Assembly: GCA_002049455.2 (NCBI GenBank)
Contig: KV919349.1
Coordinates: 1 to 20,092, forward strand
Direction of reading: 5' to 3'
DNA from: Porphyra umbilicalis
Taxonomy: Eukaryota; Rhodophyta; Bangiophyceae; Bangiales; Bangiaceae
Length of the DNA: 20,092 bases
How positions within the stretch are numbered: position 1 is the first letter of the stretch; every line of letters begins with the position of its first letter. The notes beneath the pieces are model-generated. The model ran no database searches, was not told the DNA's origin, and was given only the letters and a program-made list of their open reading frames with translations. A program made the position numbers and the translations under genes. Shown piece by piece: positions 1 through 8,703 of the stretch.

Positions 1-231
1 GTGCGACGGAGGGCGGCCAACGTGGACGACGACAGCGATGGCGAGGAGTACTATGAGATGCGCCAGTCGGAGGAGGCGTCGGCCATCAGCGGCTCGGTGC
101 GGGGGGACCGCCGGGAGGACCAGCATATGTCGCCGTTGGACATGGCGTCGGCAGCGCGGCCGAGTGGGAGCTTGAGCAACCGCATCCGGAGCTGGACGCC
201 GGGCTCGGCCTTTTCGGGGCGCACAGGGTGA
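1..231 (+). CDS. C-terminal end of an unidentified protein (5' truncated by window)
   Basis: The frame is open from the window edge and stops with TGA at 229-231, giving 76 residues. The first codon is GTG and is not a credible eukaryotic start, so this should be the tail of a gene that begins to the left of the window. The visible part is hydrophilic: an acidic stretch (DDDSDGEEYYE) near the start, then Ser/Arg-rich sequence ending in SFSGRTG-like polar residues. No membrane segment or known domain is visible, and it reads like a disordered C-terminal tail. The varied, polar, G/C-ending codons differ from the monotonous Ala/Arg/Pro shadows elsewhere, which favours real coding. The gene converges on the minus-strand gene that ends at 548. 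No function can be assigned. Confidence 0.5.
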   Translation: MRRRAANVDDDSDGEEYYEMRQSEEASAISGSVRGDRREDQHMSPLDMASAARPSGSLSNRIRSWTPGSAFSGRTG

Positions 232-547
232 TTGCCGGCCGGTCACTTAGCGGGGGAAAAGGACGAGTGGGTAGTGTGCCTGGACAGACATGGCGCACCC
301 GGCCCGGCCGCCATGGCTCGGGCGTCATTATCAAGAAACAAGGGTCCGCCTTTTTTTTTTCGGCACGAGCAGAGCAAACACGGACGGAGGACAAGGTCCG
401 TACCAGCGGCACGCACACCAATATCGAGCAGCGGGGGAGAAGAGAATAAGCCCAGGGAGCATCGGCACGGCACAGAGTCCCGTCGACTTGACAGAGCTGT
501 ACACCGCCCAACTGTCCCCCACGCCCGTGTCCCCCACACCAAAGCGG
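232..547. other. Convergent 3' intergenic region
   Basis: These 316 bases separate the stop codons of two convergent genes (TGA at 229-231 on plus, TGA read from 550-548 on minus). They should hold both 3' untranslated regions. An oligo-T run lies at about 350-360. No protein-like frame, RNA gene or strong hairpin was seen. Confidence 0.5.
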
Positions 548-3500
548 TCAGCCCAACGAGCGCCACGAATACCCCGGCACCGCGACACGCAGCTGGTGCC
601 ACAACACCCGCTCCAGAGGCCCCCCACCCCCACGCGCGTCGTCTGCTCCGTCGGCGACCCCACCCCGCCGCGCCCCGCCGCGGTCCACGTCGGCGGCGCG
701 CACCGCCGCCAGGAGCGACGCCACCTCTGTGACCACCGCTGGCGGGAGCCCCCCCACCCTTCCCCCCCCCCGTTGCTCCACGCGCCGCGCGGCCGCGTCG
801 GCAACGACCGCCGCCGCCGCCGCCGCCACCGCCGCCGCCGCCCCCCCGTCCCCGCCATAGCGCAGGAGCGCGGACAACACGGTCGGCGGCGGCGGGTAGG
901 CCGCGCCGTCGCCACGCAGGGCGGTGGCCGCGGCGGCCACCGCCGCACGGGGTGGCAACCGCGGTGCGGTGCCCTCGCCGCCGCCACCCGCGGTGGCCGC
1001 GGCGGCAGCGGCGGCGGCGGCGCGCCCAATGGCGGCGGCCGACGCGGCGGCGGTGACGAGCGGCGGCACCCCGCCGCGGCGCGCCGACGCGGCCGCCCCG
1101 GCGGTGACGCCCCGCCCGTCTGCCACCGCCGACGTGAGCAGCGCCGTCAACGCGCCGGGCGCCAGTCGTGGCGGCGGCGGCGGCGGTGGCGCCCCCCCCA
1201 CCCCGCCCACGGGCGACCGATCGCCGAGGCGGTCGACGGCAGCGTCGAGCACCGCCGACACAGCAGCGACGCACGGGTGTGCCGGCGGGTGCCCCGCCGC
1301 AACGCAGTGGGCGGCCGCGGCCGCCGCCCAGTGCACGGCCACGTGCGCTACGGACGGCGGGGCGGTCGCGAGGGGCGGCCGCTGCGCGGCGGCGGGCGCG
1401 GCGGCCGCCGCCGCCCGCGACGCCACCCAACACGGGCGCGCAAAGGGGGGGGGGAGGGGCACCGGCTGCCGCAGGGCGGCCACCAGGGGCTGGCAGGAGG
1501 GGGGGTGCCGCGCGCCGAGCGGCACCGTGGTCGCATCGTCGGGGTCGACGGCCGCCATGGCCGCCCAGAGGAGGCGGGCAACAGCGTCGTCGCAGCAGGG
1601 GGGCAGGGGGTCGGGCTCCCCGTCCGAGTCGCCGCCCGCGTCGGCCGATGCGCCGCCGTCGTCTGCAACCGTGTCGGCGACGGCGGCGCCACTCGCGCCT
1701 GGCGGTTGCCTCATAGCCCGGCCGCCGGTAGCGACCACCCCCCCCGCCGCGCCGTCCAGTCCATCCACTAGCGCCCCATAGACACCAACATGGACGGCCG
1801 CGGCGATCACCACTGCGGCGGCGGCGGAGCCTCCCCCCCAGCTCCCCCCCCAGCGTCCGTCACGCCCCCCGCCGCCGCCGCTGCCGCCAGCACCCCCGCC
1901 GCCGCTGCCGCGGCGCCCCCCACCCCCACACGACACACACGACGCGCGCACGGCAGCGGCGCACACAGACGACGAGGCGGCGACGGCCGCCACGCGGGCG
2001 GGCGCGTCGAGGCGCGCCCACGCCCCCCGGCACCCGGCCGCCAAGTCGCCGACGAGCGCAGCGACGAGCGGCGGGGGCAGGGGCGCCGCCCCCCCCCCAC
2101 CAGCCGTCGCGGCGGCCAGCAACGCCGACGCGGCGGCGCCAACGGCGTCGGCGCCGCCGCCGCCGCCCGACGACGGCGCGGCCAGGGCGGGGGTGAGGGC
2201 CGCGAGGGCGGCGACGGCGGCGGGCGGCGACGGCGCGCCGACCCGTGACCGTGCGGCGGCCGCCAGATGGCACGCACCGGCCGCCACCGTGGCCGAGCTG
2301 GCGGCAGTCCCCCAGCCGACCGCCGCAGCGGCGGCCGCCGAGACGTTGGCGCCCGCGTCGGCGGCGGGCGCCACGCCCGCGAGGGACTCGAGCGCCAGCG
2401 GGAGCACCCCGGCCGCCCCGCCGTCGGCGGCCACGGAGCGGCCGATGAGCGCCGCGAGGAGGCGCGTCGACCACTCCCCCGCGCGGGCGGTGATGCGCGC
2501 ACCGGCGGCGGCAGCGTCTCTGCCGGCCGCCCCGCGCACCGCCGCGGCCGCCGACGGCTGCGGCACGGGCGGGCGGATGTAGGCCAGCGCCGCCGCCGCC
2601 AGCGCCGTGGCCATTGCCGGGTGCGCGAGGACGCCCGCGGGTGCCCGACGCGCCGCGTGGGCGGTTGGGGGATGCCCGACCGGCCGCGCAGGGGGGGCGG
2701 CGGCGCCCACATCATCGGTTGCGAGGCGGCCCAGAGACGCAGGCAGGTGGGGGTAGGCCGTCACCGCCGACGCCACCGATGGTGCTGCGGCTACCGCGGC
2801 GGCGACGGTGACCAACGTGGTCGCTAGCGGTGGGGGCGGGGGGTACCGACGGGAGGCCAGTGGAGAAGGAACACGTGCACGGGGAGAGGCGGCGTCCACC
2901 AGTTTCGCATCTACCTCAACGACAGCACCGGTCATGGCCTTGCCCGCCGCCTCGGCCGCTGCCTCGGTCAAAGCACTTGGTGGCGGGGCCGTGGCACCAA
3001 GCGCGGTGACCGCCGCTTGGATCGCCGCAGCGTCGGGGGCGGCCGGCACCGGCCGCTGCCACTCACCACCGTCGCTCTCTTCGTCCGACGATGACGGCGA
3101 CAGGGGATGACGGAGGGAGCCACAAGGCACCGGCTGGGGGGCAGGCAGCGGCTCCCAACTGCCGCCCATGGCACCGACCAAGCCCTCTGCCGGCCGAGCA
3201 CACAATGGCGACCGCGGCCGGGGCGCAGCGGCGAGCACCTCTGGGCTGCTACAGTCGACCCCACACATCCGCGCGGCGGCCCCAATCAGTGGCGGCGGCG
3301 TCACAATCCCCCTCGCACCTCCCGAGCCGCCCGGCGCACCCCGCGGGCGCCCGCGCGCTGGGCGGGTGGGCGACGACGGCGTCGGCGGTTCGGCGCCCGC
3401 CGACGGTGCCTCCTCGCTACCACTAGAAAGCCGCCGCCGCCGCCGCCGCCGAGGCACCACAGGCGTGGCGCCGGCGCTCTCAAAGTCGCCGCTGCTGCCG

Positions 3501-3877
3501 CTGCTCCCGCCGCCGCCGCCGCCCGACAAGCCGTCATCGTCTGCATCCCCGCCCGCGTCGGCGCCTGCCCGTGCTGCACCCGCATCTCCCCACAGTAGCG
3601 GCTCGCCACTTTCCCCAGAAGAGGCGGTTGGGGAAGCGGCGGCGGTGCGGCGCAGCCGTCCGCGCCGTCGCAGCGGCTCGACACTTCCGCTAGAAGAGGC
3701 GGTCGGGGAAGCGGCGGTGGTGCGGCGCAGCCGCCCGCGCCGCCGCCGCCGCGACGGGGGGGTGGGCGGCGACGCGGTGCCACTCGCCGTCGACGACGCG
3801 ACGCTGCAGCTGTCGGCGCTGTCGCTGCTGGGGGTGGGGGGGGGAGGGCGGCGGCGAGCGAGGCGGCCCCGCTTCAT
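548..3877 (-). CDS. Large low-complexity hypothetical protein (about 1109 aa)
   Basis: A single uninterrupted minus-strand frame. It continues upstream to 3970, but that first codon is GTG; the first ATG is at 3877 (MKRGRLARRR). Residues 1-250 are basic and Ser/Pro-rich, with [11 protein letters not shown] and [15 protein letters not shown] resembling nuclear localisation or phospho-regulated segments, and contain a 25-residue tandem duplication. A Ser/Asp/Glu cluster (SPSSSDEESDGGEW) lies near residue 270. The rest is Ala/Gly/Pro-rich with recurring segments of the form L-P/A-P-x-x-V-x-A-L (LPPPLVAALV, LAPGALTALL, LPPRAAVAAA, LPPAVVTEVA), which could be helices of an alpha-solenoid. The end, RVLWHQLRVAVPGYSWRSL, faintly recalls the last strands of RAP domains; this is a guess. 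No catalytic motif is visible. Unlike its neighbours it crosses several C runs without a frame break. In such GC-rich DNA a long open frame is weak evidence, hence moderate confidence. Confidence 0.5.
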   Translation of the reverse strand: MKRGRLARRRPPPPTPSSDSADSCSVASSTASGTASPPTPPSRRRRRGRLRRTTAASPTASSSGSVEPLRRRGRLRRTAAASPTASSGESGEPLLWGDAGAARAGADAGGDADDDGLSGGGGGGSSGSSGDFESAGATPVVPRRRRRRRLSSGSEEAPSAGAEPPTPSSPTRPARGRPRGAPGGSGGARGIVTPPPLIGAAARMCGVDCSSPEVLAAAPRPRSPLCARPAEGLVGAMGGSWEPLPAPQPVPCGSLRHPLSPSSSDEESDGGEWQRPVPAAPDAAAIQAAVTALGATAPPPSALTEAAAEAAGKAMTGAVVEVDAKLVDAASPRARVPSPLASRRYPPPPPLATTLVTVAAAVAAAPSVASAVTAYPHLPASLGRLATDDVGAAAPPARPVGHPPTAHAARRAPAGVLAHPAMATALAAAALAYIRPPVPQPSAAAAVRGAAGRDAAAAGARITARAGEWSTRLLAALIGRSVAADGGAAGVLPLALESLAGVAPAADAGANVSAAAAAAVGWGTAASSATVAAGACHLAAAARSRVGAPSPPAAVAALAALTPALAAPSSGGGGGADAVGAAASALLAAATAGGGGAAPLPPPLVAALVGDLAAGCRGAWARLDAPARVAAVAASSSVCAAAVRASCVSCGGGGRRGSGGGGAGGSGGGGGRDGRWGGSWGGGSAAAAVVIAAAVHVGVYGALVDGLDGAAGGVVATGGRAMRQPPGASGAAVADTVADDGGASADAGGDSDGEPDPLPPCCDDAVARLLWAAMAAVDPDDATTVPLGARHPPSCQPLVAALRQPVPLPPPFARPCWVASRAAAAAAPAAAQRPPLATAPPSVAHVAVHWAAAAAAHCVAAGHPPAHPCVAAVSAVLDAAVDRLGDRSPVGGVGGAPPPPPPPRLAPGALTALLTSAVADGRGVTAGAAASARRGGVPPLVTAAASAAAIGRAAAAAAAAATAGGGGEGTAPRLPPRAAVAAAATALRGDGAAYPPPPTVLSALLRYGGDGGAAAAVAAAAAAVVADAAARRVEQRGGGRVGGLPPAVVTEVASLLAAVRAADVDRGGARRGGVADGADDARGGGGPLERVLWHQLRVAVPGYSWRSLG
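3597..3746. repeat. Two-copy 75-bp in-frame tandem repeat
   Basis: Bases 3597-3671 and 3672-3746 align at a period of 75 with few mismatches (for example agcggctcg at 3597 and 3672, agaagaggcgg at 3617 and 3692). On the minus strand each copy encodes 25 residues containing RRRGRLRRT and ASPTASS. The period is a multiple of three, and the differences keep the frame open, which supports the minus frame being coding. Confidence 0.8.
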
Positions 3878-4299
3878 GGTCCACCCATGCTGTGGCAGTG
3901 GAGCGGGGGGGGGGGGGGGGCGGGGCGTTGGACGAACGTGCGCCGCGCGACTTCGGCCGCGAGACGGCACGGCAAGAGCGCGGGCAATCGCGGTTGCATC
4001 GGCCCTCTACTTGCCACGTGTTCCATGACAGTCAAAACGATTTGGGGAAAAGAGAGACGATGCGTGGGTCCTGGCTGGCTCGTCGGCGCCCGTGTGGAGC
4101 TTGACGGCGGCACGCCCGCAACGCGCGCACGAGCAGCAGAGAAACAGGTAGCTGCGTGGGCCACTACGGGCAGGTCATGAGGACGAGGGTAATGAGAGGC
4201 AGCGAGCCACATGCAACAAAGCAAACGAGAGTGGCCGCATCCGACCAAAGCTATGAAGAAAGACAGACGAGTCAAACACAGAAAGGAGGGCTGATGGAC
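3878..4299. promoter_or_regulatory. Intergenic: MSH2 3' region and upstream region of the 548-3877 gene
   Basis: The stretch lies between two minus-strand genes in tandem, so it should hold the MSH2 3' UTR and the promoter and 5' UTR of the next gene. Visible elements are a 16-base G run on plus (3905-3920, C16 on the mRNA strand, about 28 bases before the ATG) and a CACGTG G-box/E-box core at 4015-4020, about 140 bases upstream of the ATG. Composition is more AT-rich towards 4299. No TATA box is obvious. Confidence 0.35.
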
Positions 4300-7200
4300 T
4301 CAGGCAGCGAGAACGCGGTTGGCGTATGCATTACCCCGCGCAATGACGCTTGACCGCAACTCGCGCGCGCGCGCCACAGCCGCCTGCTTCTCTGCGTCGC
4401 TCACCAGCGGCAGCGCCCGCACGTCAGCCACAAACTGCTTCACAAGCGCCTTGCCTTGCCTCACCGTATCGGGGTCATCGCTCTGCACGTTGGCCGCCGC
4501 CGCCGCGCCGTCCGCCACGGAGGGAGTGGTAGAACGGAAGCTCTCCAGCTCGGCGGCCTTGCGAGAGGCCGCCTCCACGACCGAGTCCGGGAAGCGCGCC
4601 ATGCGGGCGACGTGGATGCCAAAGCTCTGGTCGCACGCCCCCGGCCGCACGTTGTAGAGGAAGACCAGCGAGCGGGTAGCCGCATCCGACACGGCTGTGA
4701 CATGCACGTTGCGGACGGTGCCCGTTAGGGCGGACTCCGAGGCCAGCGACGTCAGCTCGTGGAAGTGGGTGGCGAAGAGGCACGGCGACTTGATCGTCGA
4801 CGCAACATGGTGGCAGATGGCGTACGCCAAACCATAGCCATCGTACGTCGACGTGCCGCGGCCCAGCTCATCAATGACCACCAAGGAGCGGGGCGTGGCG
4901 GACCGGAGGATGGCCGCCGTCTCGAGCATTTCCGCCATGAACGTCGACACGCCCCGCAGCTGGTCGTCGCCAGCGCCCACCCTAGCAAAGATGCGGTCGG
5001 TAAGGGGGACCTTGGCCAACTCCGCAGGGACATAGCAGCCTACGTGGGCCATCAAAGTGAGCACGCCCGCCATGCGGATGTAAGTGCTCTTACCAGACAT
5101 GTTCTAAAGGGCAACAAGGACAAGAAAAAGTAAGGGCACAAGACAAGGTGGACACGCAATGGCGAGTTGAGCATGTGTTAGTGCCGGTGGTCACGCAAAC
5201 CCATCGATGCCACCCACGAACCGCAGCGGCACCAAAAAGACAACACAGCCATAACGGACAACAGCAAACAAGGACGATAGAAAACGTACCGGTCCAGTGA
5301 TAACAACGAGCGCCCCACCGTCGCTCGATGACTCAATATCCATCGCGTCCTCCCCGGTGAGCGCGTCCGCAACACCCCGGCGCAGGTCGATGTCATTGGC
5401 GATGAACGGCCGGCCGTCCAGGTTCTCCTCCACCACCGGGTGGCGCGCCTGACGCAGCACAAAGCCCGAACCGGGCGCACCAATCTCCGGCTTGCAGTAG
5501 TCCTGGGGTGCCTCCGCCGCCACCGTCGCAAACGCCACAAGAACATCGAGGTCGGCAAGCAGCGCCGACACATCCTCAAAGACGGGCGCGTATGTCGACG
5601 CAATCTCCAACGTCTTAGTCCGCAGCTCCGACTGCAAGGAGTCATACTCGGACGTCAAGTCCGTGTACTCCTCCGACAGTTTGCGCAGCTCCTTGCAAGT
5701 AAAGCGTACGCCGTCCTTGCGCGTCTCCAACACGTGGTAGGTGGGCTTGGCGCGGATGAGCTTTTCGTCTCGGCGGGTCAGGCGGAAAAAGTAGCCAAGA
5801 TTGTCCTTCCGCTCGAGCTTGAGCTGGTCCGCCTTGGTGCGGAGCTCACCCTCGACGCGCGCGTGCACGTCTGCAATGCCCGACAGCACGGCGTCCTTCT
5901 GTTCGCGGAGGGACGCCAACCCCGCGTCGACCGTGGGGCTGATCAGGAATTCGTGGTTGCCAATCTGGTCCAAGTCAATGGTCTGCTCCACGAGCGCCTC
6001 GTACTTGTCGGCCTCCTCGATCAGGTCCCGCAGGGGCGTCACAAAGCGGTCCTTGAGCACGTCACCACCAGAAGCCACTGCGGTAGCCAGGTAGGGCAGA
6101 CGCACGACGCACTGGTAGAGGAGCACCACATCTTGCAGCGTGGCGGCAAGGGCGCCCGAACGGTTTCGGCGGGTGAACTTGCGTGCCAGCCGGTGGATGT
6201 CGGGCAGTCGGCGAAGGTGGTCGTCACGGATCGAGCCGCGCGTCGCGGCATCGTCTAGCAGTGCCCCGACAGCGCTCAGCCGCCCATCAATCGCGGCGGC
6301 GTCTTGTAGCGGCTGAGCCAACCAGCGCCGCAGCAGCCGGCCGCCCATCGCAGTGGAGGTCCGGTCGAGCACGCCCAGAAGGGAACCCTTCTTGCCACCG
6401 CCCGCGCGGCCGTCGGGGAGGATGTTAAGCGCGCGGAGGGCGGCACTGTCCATCCGTAGCGTGGCGCTCCCGTCCAGGGCCTTGAGGCCGACGCGGCCTT
6501 CAAGCCCGGCCGTCCCAGACAAAAGGTTGCAAAAGCGGAGTACCGCAGCGGCGGCGGAACGCGACAGCGGCTGGTCCAAAAACGGCACCGTGTGCAGCGC
6601 GGGGTTGACGCCGCCCGCCCCTACGCGGGGCGCCGCATCCCCACGGCGGCGGCCGTTGCCGATGAGCAGCCCCAGGTCCCGGTCAACGTCCTCTGCATCA
6701 AACTCCGGGCGCTTGCGTTCCGTCTTGGCCACGCCGAGCTCGTTGAGGATGTCATCCAGCTTGGACGCCTCGCACGGCATCGAGTCACCAGCACAGAGCA
6801 GCAACTCTCTTGCGCCGGATGAGACGAGCGCCGCCTCCAACTCATCGAGGCCGTTGGTGTCCCCAAAGTTCCGCGTCACCACCGCCAGCGTGCGTGTGGT
6901 AGCGTCCCAGTGAGCCATTCCCAACTGCCCGCTGGTGGTGACACGAATGGCGAGCACACCGCCTGCGCCTGCAGCACCGGCGCCGGCGCCGGTCGTATCT
7001 GTAAACGCGTCTTCCGTCTCAAAGAACGCCTCCTCCAGAGAACCCAGCGCACCGGGGGAGCCGGACGCCTTGACCGTCACGGACGAGCCGCTACGCAGCA
7101 GCAGCACAATCTTCTTGCCCGCTTCTTGCAGCAACAGCGAGACGAGCTGCTTGCACAGACGGAACTGCATCGGCAGCGTGGCAAGCGGCGCGCCAGCCGC

Positions 7201-7667
7201 GGAGGTGGCGTTCGACCCCGGGACACCCGACGAGATGAACTCGGGGGCGCGCAGGTCGTCGAGACCAACACGGCCGGCTACCTCCGTGTCCCGCCCGTGG
7301 ACCGAAAACATGGCATTCTTGTGCTCGTAGACACGAACAGGGGCCACACGACTACATAACAGCAACCGAGACAAACGAGAGAGAAACAAGGCAAGGAACA
7401 CAGAGGCATGTCAGCAGGACCGCAAAGGAAGAGCCAACAGACACAAAACGAGCGAGCATACACACGTACATACGCGCGCGAAAACAAAGCTACGATAGGT
7501 ACGTTGACACACAGGCAGAATGCAGGGTGAGGCGCAGTAACGTACGGACTAGCGTCAGCGGCTTGGGCGGTCACGACCGAGCGGATGAAGGCAGCTCGTT
7601 CCCGAGTGTCCTCGAGCCCCAACGCAATGGCAGCCGCCGATACGGGGACATTGTTGGTGTGGCTCAT
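4300..7667 (-). CDS. MSH2: DNA mismatch repair protein MSH2 (MutS homologue), three exons
   Basis: Exons on minus: 7667-7546, 7351-5290, 5103-4300, giving about 995 aa (family about 930-945). MSH2 pairs with MSH6 or MSH3 to recognise mismatches and small loops in nuclear DNA; ATP turnover signals repair. The N-terminus ([18 protein letters not shown], then [15 protein letters not shown] near residue 46) fits the MSH2 mismatch-binding domain, which lacks the Phe-x-Glu motif of MSH6. Connector, lever and clamp regions follow. ATPase motifs: Walker A GPNMSGKST with Lys near 733, [20 protein letters not shown] signature, Walker [17 protein letters not shown] near 802-817, and ATHFHELT near 839-846; then [11 protein letters not shown] and KAAELESF. 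The frame upstream reaches GTG at 7682, so ATG 7667 is chosen. Joining across both introns restores continuous family sequence at each splice. One oddity is Ser instead of the usual second Gly in GPNMGGKST. No frameshifts. Confidence 0.96.
5104..5289 (-). other. MSH2: MSH2 intron 2 (186 bp)
   Basis: The donor on minus is CCG|GTACGT at 5290/5289 and the acceptor is CCTTTAG|AAC at 5104/5103. The phase is 0. Splicing joins ITGP to NMSGKST, so the intron splits the Walker A loop between Pro and Asn. Without splicing the frame runs on into non-homologous residues. Confidence 0.93.
7352..7545 (-). other. MSH2: MSH2 intron 1 (194 bp)
   Basis: The donor on minus is AGTCC|GTACGT (7546/7545) and the acceptor is TTATGTAG|T (7352/7351). 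The phase is 2, with the split codon CC+T giving Pro. Splicing produces [16 protein letters not shown], which lines up with the start of MSH2 proteins. The donor hexamer GTACGT is identical to that of intron 2. Confidence 0.88.
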
Positions 7668-8703
7668 CGTGGCTTCTACCACCCCCTGCGTCCAGCGCCA
7701 GGCGCAAACGACGCGGACAGGAACGAGCGGTGGCGGTGGTCGTCGATGTCGGCGGGGGACAACGCGAACCGCAGCACCTCGGGAGCGTCACAGCCGGCCA
7801 GAGCGATACAGAGGGCACACACAGCGGGGCGCACACCGGTCGGCACACGGCGGGGTGGGGGCGGGAGTGGTCACCTCGCCGACGCGCTTGCCTCGGAGGC
7901 GCGGGTGCCGCGGGACCAACGGCGGCGGCGCTGCGGCGGCGCCCGTTGGTTGCATCGCACAAAGAGGCGGCTGGAAAGCGCGCGGGCAGATCTGGCATGC
8001 ACCGACGTTTGGCTCGTCGAAACAACCCAGAAGGGTGTTATCAGGTAATTCCGACTTGGCGGTTCGTCCACTCCGCCTCGATCAGGGCGGCAGCTGCGCC
8101 AAACGCAAGACTGCCCGCACCCGACGACAGCCGACGGCTCCGACACGAGCAGTGCGCAGACTGGGCGTTTCGCAGACGTCTCTATTCTACTCTCTGCTCT
8201 ACCTACAGTGCGCTATGAGGGTTGGCGGTGGGAGCGACGGGCAGCAGCACGAAACGCATCCACAGCGGTGGGTGCGTCCAACTGCAGTGGGACCGCTGCG
8301 GTTCGCCGACGTCAACGACGGGTGTCTGCACGTGAGCCCTCCGCACAACCAGAGCAACGGTCTTGGCCGCCTCTGCATGTGCGCCCGCCGTCAAGGCGGC
8401 CATTGTCCATCCAACGCGGGTGCGCCTCCGCACCCGCGTGCGACCGACAGTGTGCAAAAGTGCGCAGCTGCAGCACCCCCCGTGTGGACACTGGCGCACC
8501 GGCGCGCTCCCATGGCCCCGTCGCCCCCCATCGGCGGCGGCGCACGCAGCTGGGGGGTTGAACCCCCGCCGCGGTGAACGCCAGCAGGTGGTCACCGGTC
8601 CGCGCTGTACCGTGCTCCGTCCCACAGCGCTGCGCCCAGTCAGGAAAGAGTTACCCACCGCCTGTTCACCCGCGCGCCGCGCGCGTGCGCGCACCCCCCC
8701 TAC
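7668..8703. other. Intergenic: MSH2 upstream region and 3' region of the membrane-protein gene
   Basis: About 1 kb between two minus-strand genes. It should contain the MSH2 promoter next to 7667 and the 3' UTR of the 8704-11305 gene at the other side. Open frames on both strands here (for example plus 7585-8577, minus 8203-8694) show only Arg/Ala/Pro-rich shadow-like sequence without a recognisable domain. The clearest structure is the hairpin at 8414-8439. No RNA gene was recognised. Confidence 0.4.
8414..8439. repeat. Perfect 11-bp GC-rich hairpin
   Basis: Arms ACGCGGGTGCG (8414-8424) and CGCACCCGCGT (8429-8439) are exact reverse complements around a 4-base loop CCTC. The position is about 265 bases beyond the stop of the membrane-protein gene, in its transcription direction. 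It could fold in a 3' UTR or as DNA; function is unknown. Confidence 0.7.

Noticed and set aside
350..370. Oligo-T followed by CGGCACGAG, identical to a classic cDNA-library adapter
   Set aside because: A nine-base match in genomic sequence with natural-looking flanks; more likely chance than contamination.
290..1771. Long plus-strand frames opposite the 548-3877 gene (also 924-1781 and 243-1433 minus)
   Set aside because: They are Arg/Ala/Pro/Gly-rich with no domain or varied composition; GC-rich DNA makes stop-free shadows common, and the minus 548-3877 frame is longer and has an in-frame repeat.
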